From positions 1 through 25,903 of the forward strand of contig NW_003111055.1 in the NCBI RefSeq assembly GCF_000003605.2: 25,903 nt of DNA. Reading direction: 5' to 3'. Of this stretch, positions 9,413 to 20,185 are shown in pieces. Under the pieces are notes generated by a model. The model worked only from the letters and a program-made list of their open reading frames with translations, was not told the origin of the DNA and did not search any database. Within the stretch, counting starts at the first letter, position 1. Every line of letters begins with the position of its first letter. The DNA is from Saccoglossus kowalevskii (Eukaryota; Hemichordata; Enteropneusta; Harrimaniidae). The translations under genes were made by a program, and so were the position numbers.

Positions 9413-11018
9413 CCTGAGGAACCTCAGTTAAATGTTCACTGTGACTCTCTGTCCTGAGGAACCTTAGTGAAATGTTCACTGTGACTCTGTCCTGAGGAAC
9501 CTCAGTTAAATGTTCACTGTGACTCTCTGTCCTGAGGAACCCCAGTGAAATGTTCACTGTGACTCTCTGTCCTGAGGAACCCCAGTGAAATGTTCACTGT
9601 GACTCTCTGTCCTGAGGAACCCCAGTGAAATGTTCACCGTGACTCTCTGTCCTGAGGAACCTCAGTTAAATGTTCACTGTGACTCTCTGTCCTGAGGAAC
9701 CTCAGTTAAATGTTCACTGTGACTCTCTGTCCTGAGGAACCCCAGTGAAATGTTCACTGTGACTCTCTGTCCTGAGGAACCTCAGTTAAATGTTCACTGT
9801 GACTCTCTGTCCTGAGGAACCCCAGTGAAATGTTCACTGTGACTCTCTGTCCTGAGGAACCCCAGTGAAATGTTCACTGTGACTCTCTGTCCTGAGTAAC
9901 CCCAGTGAAATGTTCACTGTGACTCTCTGTCCTGAGGAACCTCAGTTAAATGTTCACTGTGACTCTCTGTCCTGAGGAACCCCAGTGAAATGTTCACTGT
10001 GACTCTCTGTCCTGAGGAACCCCAGTGAAATGTTCACTGTGACTCTCTGTTCTGAGGAACCTCAGTTAAATGTTCACTGTGACTCTCTGTCCTGAGGAAC
10101 CCCAGTGAAATGTTCACTGTGACTCTCTGTCCTGAGGAACCCCAGTGAAATGTTCACTGTGACTCTCTGTCCTGAGTAACCCCAGTGAAATGTTCACTGT
10201 GACTCTCTGTCCTGAGGAACCTTAGTGAAATGTTCACTGTGACTCTCTGTCCTGAGGAACCTCAGTTAAATGTTCACTGTGACTCTCTGTCTTGAGGAAC
10301 TTCAGTTAAATGTTCACTGTGACTCTCTGTCCCGAGGAACCCCAGGGAAATGTTCACTGTGACTCTCTGTCCTGAGGAACCTCAGTGAAATGTTCACTGT
10401 GACTCTCTGTCCTGAGGAACCTCAGTTAAATGTTCACTGTGACTCTCTGTCCTGAGGAACCTCAGTGAAATGTTCACTGTGACTCTCTGTCCTGAGTAAC
10501 CCCAGTGAAATGTTCACTGTGACTCACTGTCCTGAGGAACCTTAGTGAAATGTTCACTGTGACTCTCTGTCCTGAGGAACCTCAGTTAAACTTTCACTGT
10601 GACTCTCTGTCCTGAGGAACCTCAGTGAAATGTTCACTGTGACTCTCTGTCCTGAGGAACCTCAGTTAAATGTTCACTGTGACTCTCTGTCCTGAGGAAC
10701 CTCAGTTAAATGTTCACTGTGACTCTCTGTCCTGAGGAACCTCAGTGAAATGTTCACTGTGACTCTCTGTCCTGAGGAACCTCAGTGAAATGTTCACTGT
10801 GACTCTCTGTCCTGAGGAACCTCAGTTAAATGTTCACTGTGACTCTCTGTCCTGAGGAACCCCAGTGAAATGTTCACTGTGACTCTCTGTCCTGAGGAAC
10901 GTCAGTTAAATGTTCACTGTGACTCTCTGTCCTGAGGAACCTCAGTGAAATGTTCACTGTGACTCTCTGTCCTGAGGAACCCCATTGAAATGTTCACTGT
11001 GACTCTCTGTCTTGAGGA
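9413..11018. repeat. Higher-order block C, short copy
   Basis: Partner of 5455-7300, lacking six monomers after the AGTAAC unit at about 9897. It retains the CT loss at 9486, CACCGTG at 9636, CCCGAGG with CAGGGAA near 10332, GTTAAACTTT near 10587 and CCCCATTG near 10981. Its last 450 bp also belong to the block shared with 19561-20185, so the same monomers take part in two overlapping duplications of different age or extent. Confidence 0.88.
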
Positions 11019-11185
11019 ACCTCAGTTAAATGTTCACTGTGACTCTGTCCTGAGGAACTTCAGTGAAATGTTCACTGTGACTCTCTGTTCTGAGGAACTT
11101 CAGTGAAATGTTCACTGTGACTCTCTGTCCCGAGAAACCTCAGTGAAATGTTCACTGTGACTCTCTGTCCTGAGGAACCTCAGTT
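10561..11185. repeat. Block F, copy 1 (625 bp identical to 19561-20185)
   Basis: I compared these lines base by base with 19561-20185 (offset exactly 9,000) and found no difference over 625 bp. Included are GTTAAACTTT, AACGTCAG, CCCCATTG, a unit lacking one CT (11045), TTCTGAGG with CTTCAGTG, and CCCGAGAAAC. Identity ends where this copy loses one A from TTAAATG (11186), while the other copy continues normally. Confidence 0.93.
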
Positions 11186-11230
11186 AATGTTCACTGTGAC
11201 TCTCTGTCCTGAGGAACCTCAGTTAATGTT
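11181..11230. repeat. Two adjacent monomers missing one A each, at a block junction
   Basis: Both units read CAGTTAATG instead of CAGTTAAATG. To the left the sequence matches 19561-20185. To the right, from about 11231, it follows the 2461-2930 series (TTAAATATT, then AGAAAC, then GACTCACTG with CCTTAG). The aligned unit at 20185 has the normal three A's. The two length changes therefore fall on the switch point. Confidence 0.85.
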
Positions 11231-12190
11231 CACTGTGACTCTCTGTCCTGAGGAACCTCAGTTAAATGTTCACTGTGACTCTCTGTCCTGAGGAACCTCA
11301 GTTAAATGTTCACTGTGACTCTCTGTCCTGAGGAACCTCAGTGAAATGTTCACTGTGACTCTCTGTCCTGAGGAACCTCAGTTAAATATTCACTGTGACT
11401 CTCTGTCCTGAGAAACCTCAGTGAAATGTTCACTGTGACTCACTGTCCTGAGGAACCTTAGTGAAATGTTCACTGTGACTCTCTGTCCTGAGGAACCTCA
11501 GTTAAATGTTCACTGTGACTCTCTGTCTTGAGGAACTTCAGTTAAATGTTCACTGTGACTCTCTGTCCTGAGGAACCCCATTGAAATGTTCACTGTGACT
11601 CTCTGTCCTGAGGAACCTCAGTGAAATGTTCACTGTGACTCTCTGTCCTGAGGAACCTCAATAAAATGTTCACTGTGACTCTCTGTCCTGAGGAACCTCA
11701 GTTAAATGTTCACTGTGACTCTCTGTCCTGAGGAACCTCAGTTAAATGTTCACTGTGACTCTCTGTCCTGAGGAACCTCAGTGAAATGTTCACTGTGACT
11801 CTCTGTCCTGAGTAACCCCAGTGAAATGTTCACTGTGACTCACTGTCCTGAGGAACCTTAGTGAAATGTTCACTGTGACTCTCTGTCCTGAGGAACCTCA
11901 GTTAAACTTTCACTGTGACTCTCTGTCCTGAGGAACCTCAGTGAAATGTTCACTGTGACTCTCTGTCCTGAGGAACCTCAGTTAAATGTTCACTGTGACT
12001 CTCTGTCCTGAGGAACCTCAGTTAAATGTTCACTGTGACTCTCTGTCCTGAGGAACCTCAGTGAAATGTTCACTGTGACTCTCTGTCCTGAGGAACCTCA
12101 GTGAAATGTTCACTGTGACTCTCTGTCCTGAGGAACCTCAGTTAAATGTTCACTGTGACTCTCTGTCCTGAGGAACCCCAGTGAAATGTT

Positions 12191-13180
12191 CACTGTGGCT
12201 CTCTGTCCTGAGGAACGTCAGTTAAATGTTCACTGTGACTCTCTGTCCTGAGGAACCTCAGTGAAATGTTCACTGTGACTCTCTGTCCTGGGGAACCCCA
12301 GTGAAATGTTCACTGTGACTCTCTGTCCTGAGTAACCCCAGTGAAATGTTCACTGTGACTCTCTGTCCTGAGGAACCTTAGTGAAATGTTCACTGTGACT
12401 CTCTGTCCTGAGGAACCTCAGTGAAATGTTCACTGTGACTCTCTGTCCTGAGGAACCTCAGTTAAATGTTCACTGTGACTCTCTGTCCTGAGGAACCTCA
12501 GGTGAAATGTTCACTGTGACTCTCTGTCCTGAGGAACCCCAGTGAAATGTTCACTGTGACTCTCTGTCCTGAGTAACCCCAGTGAAATGTTCACTGTGAC
12601 TCTCTGTCATGAGGAACTTTAGTGAAATGTTCACTGTGACTCTCTGTCTGAGGAACCTCAGTGAAATGTTCACTGTGACTCTCTGTCCTGAGGAACCTCA
12701 GTTAAATGTTCACTGTGACTCTCTGTCCTGAGGAACCTCAGTGAAATGTTCACTGTGACTCTCTGTCCTGAGGAACCCCAGTGAAATGTTCACTGTGACT
12801 CTCTGTCCTGAGTAACCCCAGTGAAATGTTCACTGTGACTCTCTGTCCTGGGGAACCTTAGTGAAATGTTCACTGTGACTCTCTGTCCTGAGGAACCTCA
12901 GTTAAATGTTCACTGTGACTCTCTGTCTTGAGGAACTTCAGTTAAATGTTCACTGTGACTCTCTGTCCTGAGGAACCCCAGTGAAATGTTCACTGTGATT
13001 CTCTGTCCTGAGGAACCTCAGTGAAATGTTCACTGTGACTCTCTGTCCTGAGGAACCTCAATGAAATGTTCACTGTGACTCTCTGTCCTGAGGAACCTCA
13101 GTTAAATGTTCACTGTGACTCTCTGTCCTGAGGAACCTCAGTTAAATGTTCACTGTGACTCTCTGTCCTGAGGAACCTCA
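12191..13180. repeat. Block B, expanded third copy
   Basis: Starts with the rare GTGGCTCTC (12196) and AACGTCAG also found at 3366-3390, at offset 8,830. It continues through CTGGGGAACCCCAG (12288), AGTAAC and CCTTAG as in block B. Six monomers (about 240 bp) are then repeated: the CCTTAG to AGTAAC run occurs twice before the GGGGAACCTTAG unit. After that it follows the block through CTTGAGG, GTGATTCTC and CTCAATGAAA, but with AGGAACCCC in place of the GCGGAACCCC mark. Several base errors mark the internal duplication. Confidence 0.8.
12481..12660. repeat. Cluster of small changes at the internal 240-bp duplication
   Basis: Within five monomers there is an extra G (CAGGTGAAATG, near 12501), a GTCATGAGGAACTTTAG unit where the aligned unit reads GTCCTGAGGAACCTTAG, and a lost C (GTCTGAGG, near 12647). 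The register is unchanged afterwards. The cluster sits where the CCTTAG to AGTAAC run begins its second pass. Confidence 0.8.
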
Positions 13181-13290
13181 GTTAAATGTTCACTGTGACT
13201 CTCTGTCCTGAGGAACCTCAGTGAAATGTTCACTGTGACTCTCTGTCCTGAGTAACCCCAGTGAAATGTTCACTGTGACTCTCTGTCCTG

Positions 13291-14170
13291 AGAAACCTCA
13301 GTGAAATGTTCACTGTGACTCACTGTCCTGAGGAACCTTAGTAAAATGTTCACTGTGACTCTCTGTCCTGAGGAACCTCAGTTAAATGTTCACTGTGACT
13401 CTCTGTCTTGAGGAACTTCAGTTAAATGTTCACTGTGACTCTCTGTCCTGAGGAACCCCATTGAAATGTTCACTGTGACTCTCTGTCCTGAGGAACCTCA
13501 GTGAAATGTTCACTGTGACTCTCTGTCCTGAGGAACCTCAATAAAATGTTCACTGTGACTCTCTGTCCTGAGGAACCTCAGTTAAATGTTCACTGTGACT
13601 CTCTGTCCTGAGGAACCTCAGTTAAATGTTCACTGTGACTCTCTGTCCTGAGGAACCTCAGTGAAATGTTCACTGTGACTCTCTGTCCTGAGGAACCTCA
13701 GTTAAATATTCACTGTGACTCTCTGTCCTGAGAAACCTCAGTGAAATGTTCACTGTGACTCACTGTCCTGAGGAACCTTAGTGAAATGTTCACTGTGACT
13801 CTCTGTCCTGAGGAACCTCAGTTAAATGTTCACTGTGACTCTCTGTCTTGAGGAACTTCAGTTAAATGTTCACTGTGACTCTCTGTCCTGAGGAACCCCA
13901 TTGAAATGTTCACTGTGACTCTCTGTCCTGAGGAACCTCAGTGAAATGTTCACTGTGACTCTCTGTCCTGAGGAACCTCAATAAAATGTTCACTGTGACT
14001 CTCTGTCCTGAGGAACCTCAGTTAAATGTTCACTGTGACTCTCTGTCCTGAGGAACCTCAGTTAAATGTTCACTGTGACTCTCTGTCCTGAGGAACCTCA
14101 GTGAAATGTTCACTGTGACTCTCTGTCCTGAGGAACCTCAGTTAAATGTTCACTGTGACTCTCTGTCCTG
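13291..14170. repeat. Tandem pair of the 11-monomer (440 bp) alpha unit
   Basis: Two complete copies, 13291-13730 and 13731-14170, of the series AGAAAC; GACTCACTG with CCTTAG; plain; CTTGAGGAACTTCAG; CCCCATTG; GTGAAA; AATAAAA; plain; plain; GTGAAA; final GTTAAA. The copies differ by GTAAAA against GTGAAA in the second unit and TTAAATATT against TTAAATGTT in the last. The same series starts at 2621, 5059 and 11411. This is the clearest head-to-tail higher-order repeat in the middle of the window. Confidence 0.88.
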
Positions 14171-14210
14171 AGGAACCTCAGTGAAATGTTCACTGTGACT
14201 CTCTGTCTTG

Positions 14211-14530
14211 AGGAACCCTAGTGAAATGTTCACTGTGACTCACTGTCCTGAGGAACCTCAATGAAATGTTCACTGTGACTCTCTGTCCTGAGGAACCTCA
14301 GTGAAATGTTCACTGTGACTCTCTGTCCTGAGGAACCTCAGTGAAATTTTCACTGTGACTCTCTGTCCTGAGAAACCTCAATGAAATGTTCACTGTGACT
14401 CTCTGTTCTGAGGAACCTCAGTGAAATGTTCACTGTGACTCTCTGTCCTGAGGAACCTCAGTGAAATGTTCACTGTGACTCTCTGTCTTGAGGAACCCTA
14501 GTGAAATGTTCACTGTGACTCACTGTCCTG
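14211..14530. repeat. Seven-monomer (280 bp) local duplication
   Basis: A distinctive pair of units, CTTGAGGAACCCTAG followed by GACTCACTG, occurs at 14211 and again at 14491, 280 bp apart. Between them are a CTCAATG unit, a GTGAAATTTT unit, an AGAAACCTCAATG unit and a TTCTGAGG unit. The second occurrence is followed by a unit missing one A (GAGGACCTCAG, near 14531). The array then joins the CTCAATG / AGTAAC series shared with 8940-9490 and 24520-25020. Confidence 0.75.
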
Positions 14531-15579
14531 AGGACCTCAGTGAAATGTTCACTGTGACTCTCTGTCCTGAGGAACCTCAGTTAAATGTTCACTGTGACTC
14601 TCTGTCCTGAGGAACCTCAATGAAATGTTCACTGTGACTCTCTGTCCTGAGTAACCTCAGTTAAATGTTCACTGTGACTCTCTGTCCTGAGGAACCTCAG
14701 TTAAATGTTCACTGTGACTCTCTGTCCTGAGGAACCTCAATGAAATGTTCACTGTGACTCTCTGTCCTGAGGAACTTCAGTTAAATGTTCACTGTGACTC
14801 TCTGTCCTGAGCAACCTCAGTTAAATGTTCACTGTGACTCTCTGTTCTGAGGAACCTCAATGAAATGTTCACTGTGACTCTCTGCCCTGAGGAACCTCAG
14901 TGAGATGTTCACTGTGACTCTCTGTCCTGAGGAACCTCAGTGAGATGTTCACTGTGACTCTCTGTCCTGAGGAACCCCAGTGAAATGTTCACTGTGACTC
15001 TCTGTCCTGAGGAACCCCAGTGAAATGTTCACTGTGACTCTCTGTCCTGAGGAACCTCAGTTAAATGTTCACTGTGACTCTCTGTCCTGAGGAACCTTAG
15101 TGAAATGTTCACTGTGACTCTGTCCTGAGGAACCTCAGTTAAATGTTCACTGTGACTCTCTGTCCTGAGGAACCCCAGTGAAATGTTCACTGTGACTCTC
15201 TGTCCTGAGGAACCCCAGTGAAATGTTCACTGTGACTCTCTGTCCTGAGGAACCTCAGTGAAATGTTCACTGTGACTCTCTGTCCTGAAGAACCTCAGTT
15301 AAATGTTCACTGTGACTCTCTGTCCTGAGGAACCCCAGTGAAATGTTCACTGTGACTCTCTGTCTTGAGGAACTTCAGTTAAATGTTCACTGTGACTCTC
15401 TGTCCTGAGGAACCTCAGTGAAATGTTCACTGTGACTCTCTGTCCTGAGTAACCCCAGTGAAATGTTCACTGTGACTCTCTGTCCTGAGGAACCTCAGTT
15501 AAATGTTCACTGTGACTCTCTGTCCTGAGGAACCCCAGTGAAATGTTCACTGTGACTCTCTGTCCTGAGGAACCTCAGT

Positions 15580-16370
15580 TAAATGTTCACTGTGACTTTC
15601 TGTCCTGAGGAACCCCAGTGAAATGTTCACTGTGACTCTCTGTCCTGAGGAACCTCAGTGAAATGTTCACTGTGACTCTCTGTCATGAGGAACCTCAGTT
15701 AAATGTTCACTGTGACTCTCTGTCCTGAGGAACCTCAGTGAAATGTTCACTGTGACTCTCTGTCCTGAGGAGCATCAGTTAAATGTTCACTGTGACTCTC
15801 TGTCCTGAGGAACCTCAGTTAAATCTTCACTGTGACTCTCTGTCCTGAGGAACCTTAGTGAAATGTTCACTGTGACTCTCTGTCCTGAGGAACCTCAATG
15901 AAATGTTCACTGTGACTCTCTGTCCTGGGGAACTTCAGTTAAATGTTCACTGTGACTCTCTGTCCTGAGGAACCTCAGTGAAATGTTCACTGTGACTCTC
16001 TGTCCTGAGTAACCCCAGTGAAATGTTCACTGTGACTCTCTGTCCTGAGGAACCTCAGTTAAATGTTCACTGTGACTCTCTGTCCTGAGGAACTCCAGTG
16101 AAATGTTCACTGTGACTCTCTGTCCTGAGGAACTTCAGTTAAATCTCCACTGTGACTCTCTGTCCTGAGGAACCTTAGTGAAATGTTCACTGTGACTCTC
16201 TGTCCTGAGGAACCTCAATGAAATGTTCACTGTGACTCTCTGTCCTGAGGAACTTCAGTTAAATGTTCACTGTGACTCTCTGTTCTGAGGAACCTCAGTG
16301 AAATGTTCACTGTGACTCTCTGTCCTGAGGAACCTCAGTTAAATGTTCACTGTGACTCTCTGTCCTGAGG
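15580..16370. repeat. Block E, copy 2
   Basis: Same ordered marks as 7961-8720: GACTTTCTG, GTCATGAGG, GCATCAG (15772), TTAAATCTTCAC, CTGGGGAACTTCAG, AACTCCAGTG, TTAAATCTCCAC and TTCTGAGG. It stops before the CCTTAATG and GCCCTGAGG units found in the other copies. The truncation point is followed at once by the cluster of length changes at 16371-16520. The left part is preceded by an AAGAACC / CTTGAGG / AGTAAC run also found before copies 3 and 4. Confidence 0.85.
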
Positions 16371-16520
16371 AACTTCAGTTAATGTTCACTGTGACTCTCT
16401 GTTCTGAGGAACCTCAGTGAAATGTTTACTGTGGACTCTCTGTCCTGAGGAACCTCAGTTAATGTTCACTGTGACTCTCTGTCCTGAGGAATCCCAGTTG
16501 AATGTTCACTGTGACTCTGT
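16371..16520. repeat. Cluster of damaged monomers at the end of block E copy 2
   Basis: Four consecutive units are irregular: CTTCAGTTAATG (one A lost), GTGGACTCTC (one G gained), CAGTTAATG (one A lost), then AATCCCAGTTGAATG followed by GACTCTGTCCTGAGGATCC (one CT lost plus a substitution). The left neighbour is block E and the right neighbour is an AGTAAC / AGAAAC series leading into block A copy 2. This is a third strong case of length errors at a block junction. Confidence 0.85.
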
Positions 16521-16800
16521 CCTGAGGATCCTCAGTTAAATGTTCACTGTGACTCTCTGTCCTGAGTAACCCCAGTGAAATGTTCACTGTGACTCTCTGT
16601 CCTGAGAAACCTCAGTGAAATGTTCACTGTGACTCTCTGTCCTGAGGAACCTCAGTGAAATGTTCACTGTGACTCTTTGTCCTGAGGAACCTCAATTAAA
16701 TATTCACTGTGACTCTCTGTCCTGGGGAACCTCAGTTAAATGTTCACTGTGACTCTCTGTCCTGAGGAACCTCAGTTAAATGTTCACTGTGACTCTCTGT

Positions 16801-17435
16801 CCTGAGGAACCTCAGTGAAATGTTCACTGTGACTCTCTGTCCTGAGGAACCTCAGTTAAATGTTCACTGTGACTCTCTGTCCTGAGGAACCTCAGTTAAA
16901 TGTTCACTGTGACTCTCTGTCCTGAGGAACCCCAGTGAAATGTTTACTGTGACTCTCTGTCCTGAGGAACCCCAGTGAAATGTTTACTGTGACTCTCTGT
17001 CCTGAGGAACTTCAGTTAAATGTTCACTGTGACTCTCTGTCCTGAGGAACCCCAGTGAAATGTTCACTGTGACTCTCTGTCCTGAGGAACCTCAGTTAAA
17101 CGTTCACTGTGACTCTCTGTCCTGAGGAACCTCAGTTAAATGTTCACTGTGACTCTCTGTCCTAAGGAACCCCAGTGAAATGTTCACTGTGACTCTCTGT
17201 CCTGAGGAACCCCAGTGAAATGTTCACTGTGACTCTCTGTCCTGAGTAACCCCAGTGAAATGTTCACTGTGACTCTCTGTCTTGAGGAACTTCAGTTAAA
17301 TGTTCACTGTGACTCTCTGTCCTGAGGAACCCCAGTGAAATGTTCACTGTGACTCTCTGTCCTGAGGAACCTCAGTGAAATTTTCACTGTGACTCTCTGT
17401 CCTGAGGAACCTCAGTGAAATGTTCACTGTGACTC
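16801..17435. repeat. Higher-order block A, copy 2 (partner 417-1051)
   Basis: This is the second copy of the 16-monomer series described at 417-1051. It carries GTTAAACGTT spanning 17100 and GTGAAATTTT near 17384 at exactly the same spacing. Left of the block lie units with GACTCTTTGT, CAATTAAATATT and CTGGGGAACCTCAG (16670-16730) that have no counterpart at the start of the window. To its right the array switches to a CTTCAGTG, TTCTGAGG, CCCGAGAAAC series that resembles 20041-20160. Both ends are therefore mosaic junctions. Confidence 0.85.
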
Positions 17436-17560
17436 TCTGTCCTGAGGAACTTCAGTGAAATGTTCACTGTGACTCTCTGTTCTGAGGAACTTCAGTGAAA
17501 TGTTCACTGTGACTCTCTGTCCCGAGAAACCTCAGTGAAATGTTCACTGTGACTCTTTGT

Positions 17561-18700
17561 CCTGAGGAACCTCAGTTAAATGTTCACTGTGACTCTCTGT
17601 CCTGAGGAACCTCAGTTAAATGTTCACTGTGATTCTCTGTCCTGAGGAACCTCAGTTAAATGTTCACTGTGACTCTCTGTCCTGAGGAACCTCAGTTAAA
17701 TGTTCACTGTGACTCTTTGTCCTGAGGAACTTCAGTGAAATGTTCACTGTGACTCTCTGTCCTGAGGAACACCAGTTAAATGTTCACTGTAACTCTCTGT
17801 CCTGAGGAACCCCAGTTAAATGTTCACTGTGACTCTCTGTCCTGAGGAACCTCAGTTAAATGTTCACTGTGACTCTCTGTCCTGAGGAACCCCAGTGAAA
17901 TGTTCACTGTGACTCTCTGTCCTGAGGAACCTCAGTGAAATGTTCACTGTGACTCTCTGTCCTGAGGAACCTCAGTGAAATGTTCACTGTGACTCTTTGT
18001 CCTGAGGAACCTCAATGAAATGTTCACTGTGACTCTCTGTCCTGAGGAACCTCAGTTAAATGTTCACTGTGACTCTCTGTCCTTAGGAACCTCAGTTAAA
18101 TGTTCACTGTGACTCTCTGTCCTGAGGAACCTCAGTTAAATGTTCACTGTGACTCTCTGTCCTGAGGAACCTCAGTGAAATGTTCACTGTGACTCTCTGT
18201 CCTGAGGAACCTCAGTGAAATGTTCACTGTGACTCTCTGTCCTGAGGAACCTCAGTGAAATGTTCACTGTGACTCTCTGTCCTGAGGAACCCCAGTGAAA
18301 TGTTCACTGTGACTCTCTGTCCTGAGGAACCTCAGTGAAATATTTACTGTGACTCTCTGTCCTGAGGAACCCCAGTTAAATGTTCACTGTGACTCTCTGT
18401 CCTGAGAAACCTCAGTTAAATGTTCACTGTGACTCTCTGTCCTGAGGAACCCCAGTTAAATGTTCACTGTGACTCTCTGTCCTGAGGAACCTCAGTTAAA
18501 TGTTCACTGTGACTCTCTGTCCTGAGGAACCTCAGTGAAATATTTACTGTGACTCTCTGTCCTGAGGAACCTCAGTGAAATGTTCACTGTGACTCTCTGT
18601 CCTGAGGAACCTCAGTGAAATGTTCACTGTGACTCTCTGTCCTGAGGAACCTCAGTTAAATGTTCACTGTGACTCTCTGTCCTGAGGAACCTCAGTTAAA
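17561..18700. repeat. Block G, copy 1 (partner about 20165-20920)
   Basis: Marks include GTGATTCTC (17629), two GACTCTTTG units, a CTTCAGTG unit, consecutive CCCCAGTT units and GACTCTTTG followed by CTCAATG. They recur at 20277 onward at offset 2,648. The offset falls to about 2,248 by the GCATCAG anchor because this copy carries about ten extra monomers. Those lie within roughly 18180-18700, where GTGAAATATTTACT recurs 200 bp apart (18335 and 18535). One unit reads GTAACTCTC (17789), a change not seen elsewhere. Confidence 0.75.
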
Positions 18701-18959
18701 TCTTCACTGTGACTCTCTGTCCTGAGGAACCCCAGTGAAATGTTTACTGTGACTCTCTGTCCTGAGGAACCTCAGTTAAATGTTCACTGTGACTCTCTGT
18801 CCTGAGGAACCTCAGTTAAATGTTCACTGTGACTCTCTGTCCTGAGGAACCCCAGTGAAATGTTTACTGTGACTCTCTGTCCTGAAGAACCTCAGTGAAA
18901 TGTTCACTGTGACTCGCTGTCCTGAGGAACCTCAGTTAAATGTTCACTGTGACTCTCTG

Positions 18960-19440
18960 TCCTGAGGAACCCCAGTGAAATGTTCACTGTGACTCTCTGT
19001 CTTGAGGAACTTCAGTTAAATGTTCACTGTGACTCTCTGTCCTGAGGAACCTCAGTGAAATGTTCACTGTGACTCTCTGTCCTGAGTAACCCCAGTGAAA
19101 TGTTCACTGTGACTCTCTGTCCTGAGGAACCTCAGTTAAATGTTCACTGTGACTCTCTGTCCTGAGGTACCCCAGTGAAATGTTCACTGTGACTCTCTGT
19201 CCTGAGGAACCTCAGTTAAATGTTCACTGTGACTCTCTGTCCTGAGGAACCCCAGTGAAATGTTCACTGTGACTCTCTGTCCTGAGGAACCTCAGTGAAA
19301 TGTTCACTGTGACTCTCTGTCCTGAGGAAAAACAGTTAAATGTTCACTGTGACTCTCTGTCCTGAGGAATCTCAGTGAAATGTTCACTGTGACTCTCTGT
19401 CCTGAGGAGCATCAGTTAAATGTTCACTGTGACTCTCTGT
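18960..19440. repeat. Diverged partial copy of block E
   Basis: Follows the order CTTGAGG, GTGAAA, AGTAAC, plain, CCCCAG, plain, CCCCAG, GTGAAA of the other block E copies. It then has a GAGGAAAAACAGTT unit (19325) where they have GTCATGAGG, then GAATCTCAG, then GCATCAG (19409). A GAGGTACCCC unit (19166) is also private. After GCATCAG it departs from the other copies. The substituted AAAAA run next to GCATCAG is the largest base-level change inside any monomer. Confidence 0.75.
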
Positions 19441-19550
19441 CCTGAGGAACCTCAGTTAAATGTTCACTGTGACTCTCTGTCCTGAGGAACCTCAGTTAAA
19501 TGTTCACTGTGACTCTCTGTCCTGAGTAACCCCAGTGAAATGTTCACTGT

Positions 19551-19570
19551 GACTCTCTGTGACTCTCTGT
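19551..19570. other. Unique 10-bp out-of-register insertion
   Basis: The sequence GACTCTCTGT occurs twice in a row (19551-19560 and 19561-19570), making a 50-bp monomer, the only one in the window. Immediately to the right begins the 625 bp identical to 10561-11185; to the left is unrelated block E material ending in an AGTAAC unit. The monomer contains CTGT at two places ten bases apart (CACTGTGACTCTCTGTCC). A junction made at this microhomology gives exactly a 10-bp gain. It is the clearest non-homologous-register breakpoint here. Confidence 0.92.
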
Positions 19571-20185
19571 CCTGAGGAACCTCAGTTAAACTTTCACTGT
19601 GACTCTCTGTCCTGAGGAACCTCAGTGAAATGTTCACTGTGACTCTCTGTCCTGAGGAACCTCAGTTAAATGTTCACTGTGACTCTCTGTCCTGAGGAAC
19701 CTCAGTTAAATGTTCACTGTGACTCTCTGTCCTGAGGAACCTCAGTGAAATGTTCACTGTGACTCTCTGTCCTGAGGAACCTCAGTGAAATGTTCACTGT
19801 GACTCTCTGTCCTGAGGAACCTCAGTTAAATGTTCACTGTGACTCTCTGTCCTGAGGAACCCCAGTGAAATGTTCACTGTGACTCTCTGTCCTGAGGAAC
19901 GTCAGTTAAATGTTCACTGTGACTCTCTGTCCTGAGGAACCTCAGTGAAATGTTCACTGTGACTCTCTGTCCTGAGGAACCCCATTGAAATGTTCACTGT
20001 GACTCTCTGTCTTGAGGAACCTCAGTTAAATGTTCACTGTGACTCTGTCCTGAGGAACTTCAGTGAAATGTTCACTGTGACTCTCTGTTCTGAGGAACTT
20101 CAGTGAAATGTTCACTGTGACTCTCTGTCCCGAGAAACCTCAGTGAAATGTTCACTGTGACTCTCTGTCCTGAGGAACCTCAGTT
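19561..20185. repeat. Block F, copy 2
   Basis: Identical to 10561-11185 over 625 bp in my line-by-line comparison. It starts precisely at the 10-bp duplication and, unlike copy 1, continues without length change into GTTAAATG units and then the GTGATTCTC / GACTCTTTG series of block G. The precise left edge at an out-of-register junction marks this as an inserted or rejoined segment. Confidence 0.93.

Noticed and set aside
417-16801. The 16,384-base offset between the two copies of block A as a meaningful number
   Set aside because: It equals 2 to the 14th power, but the offset is simply the sum of intervening monomers and indels; nothing else supports significance.
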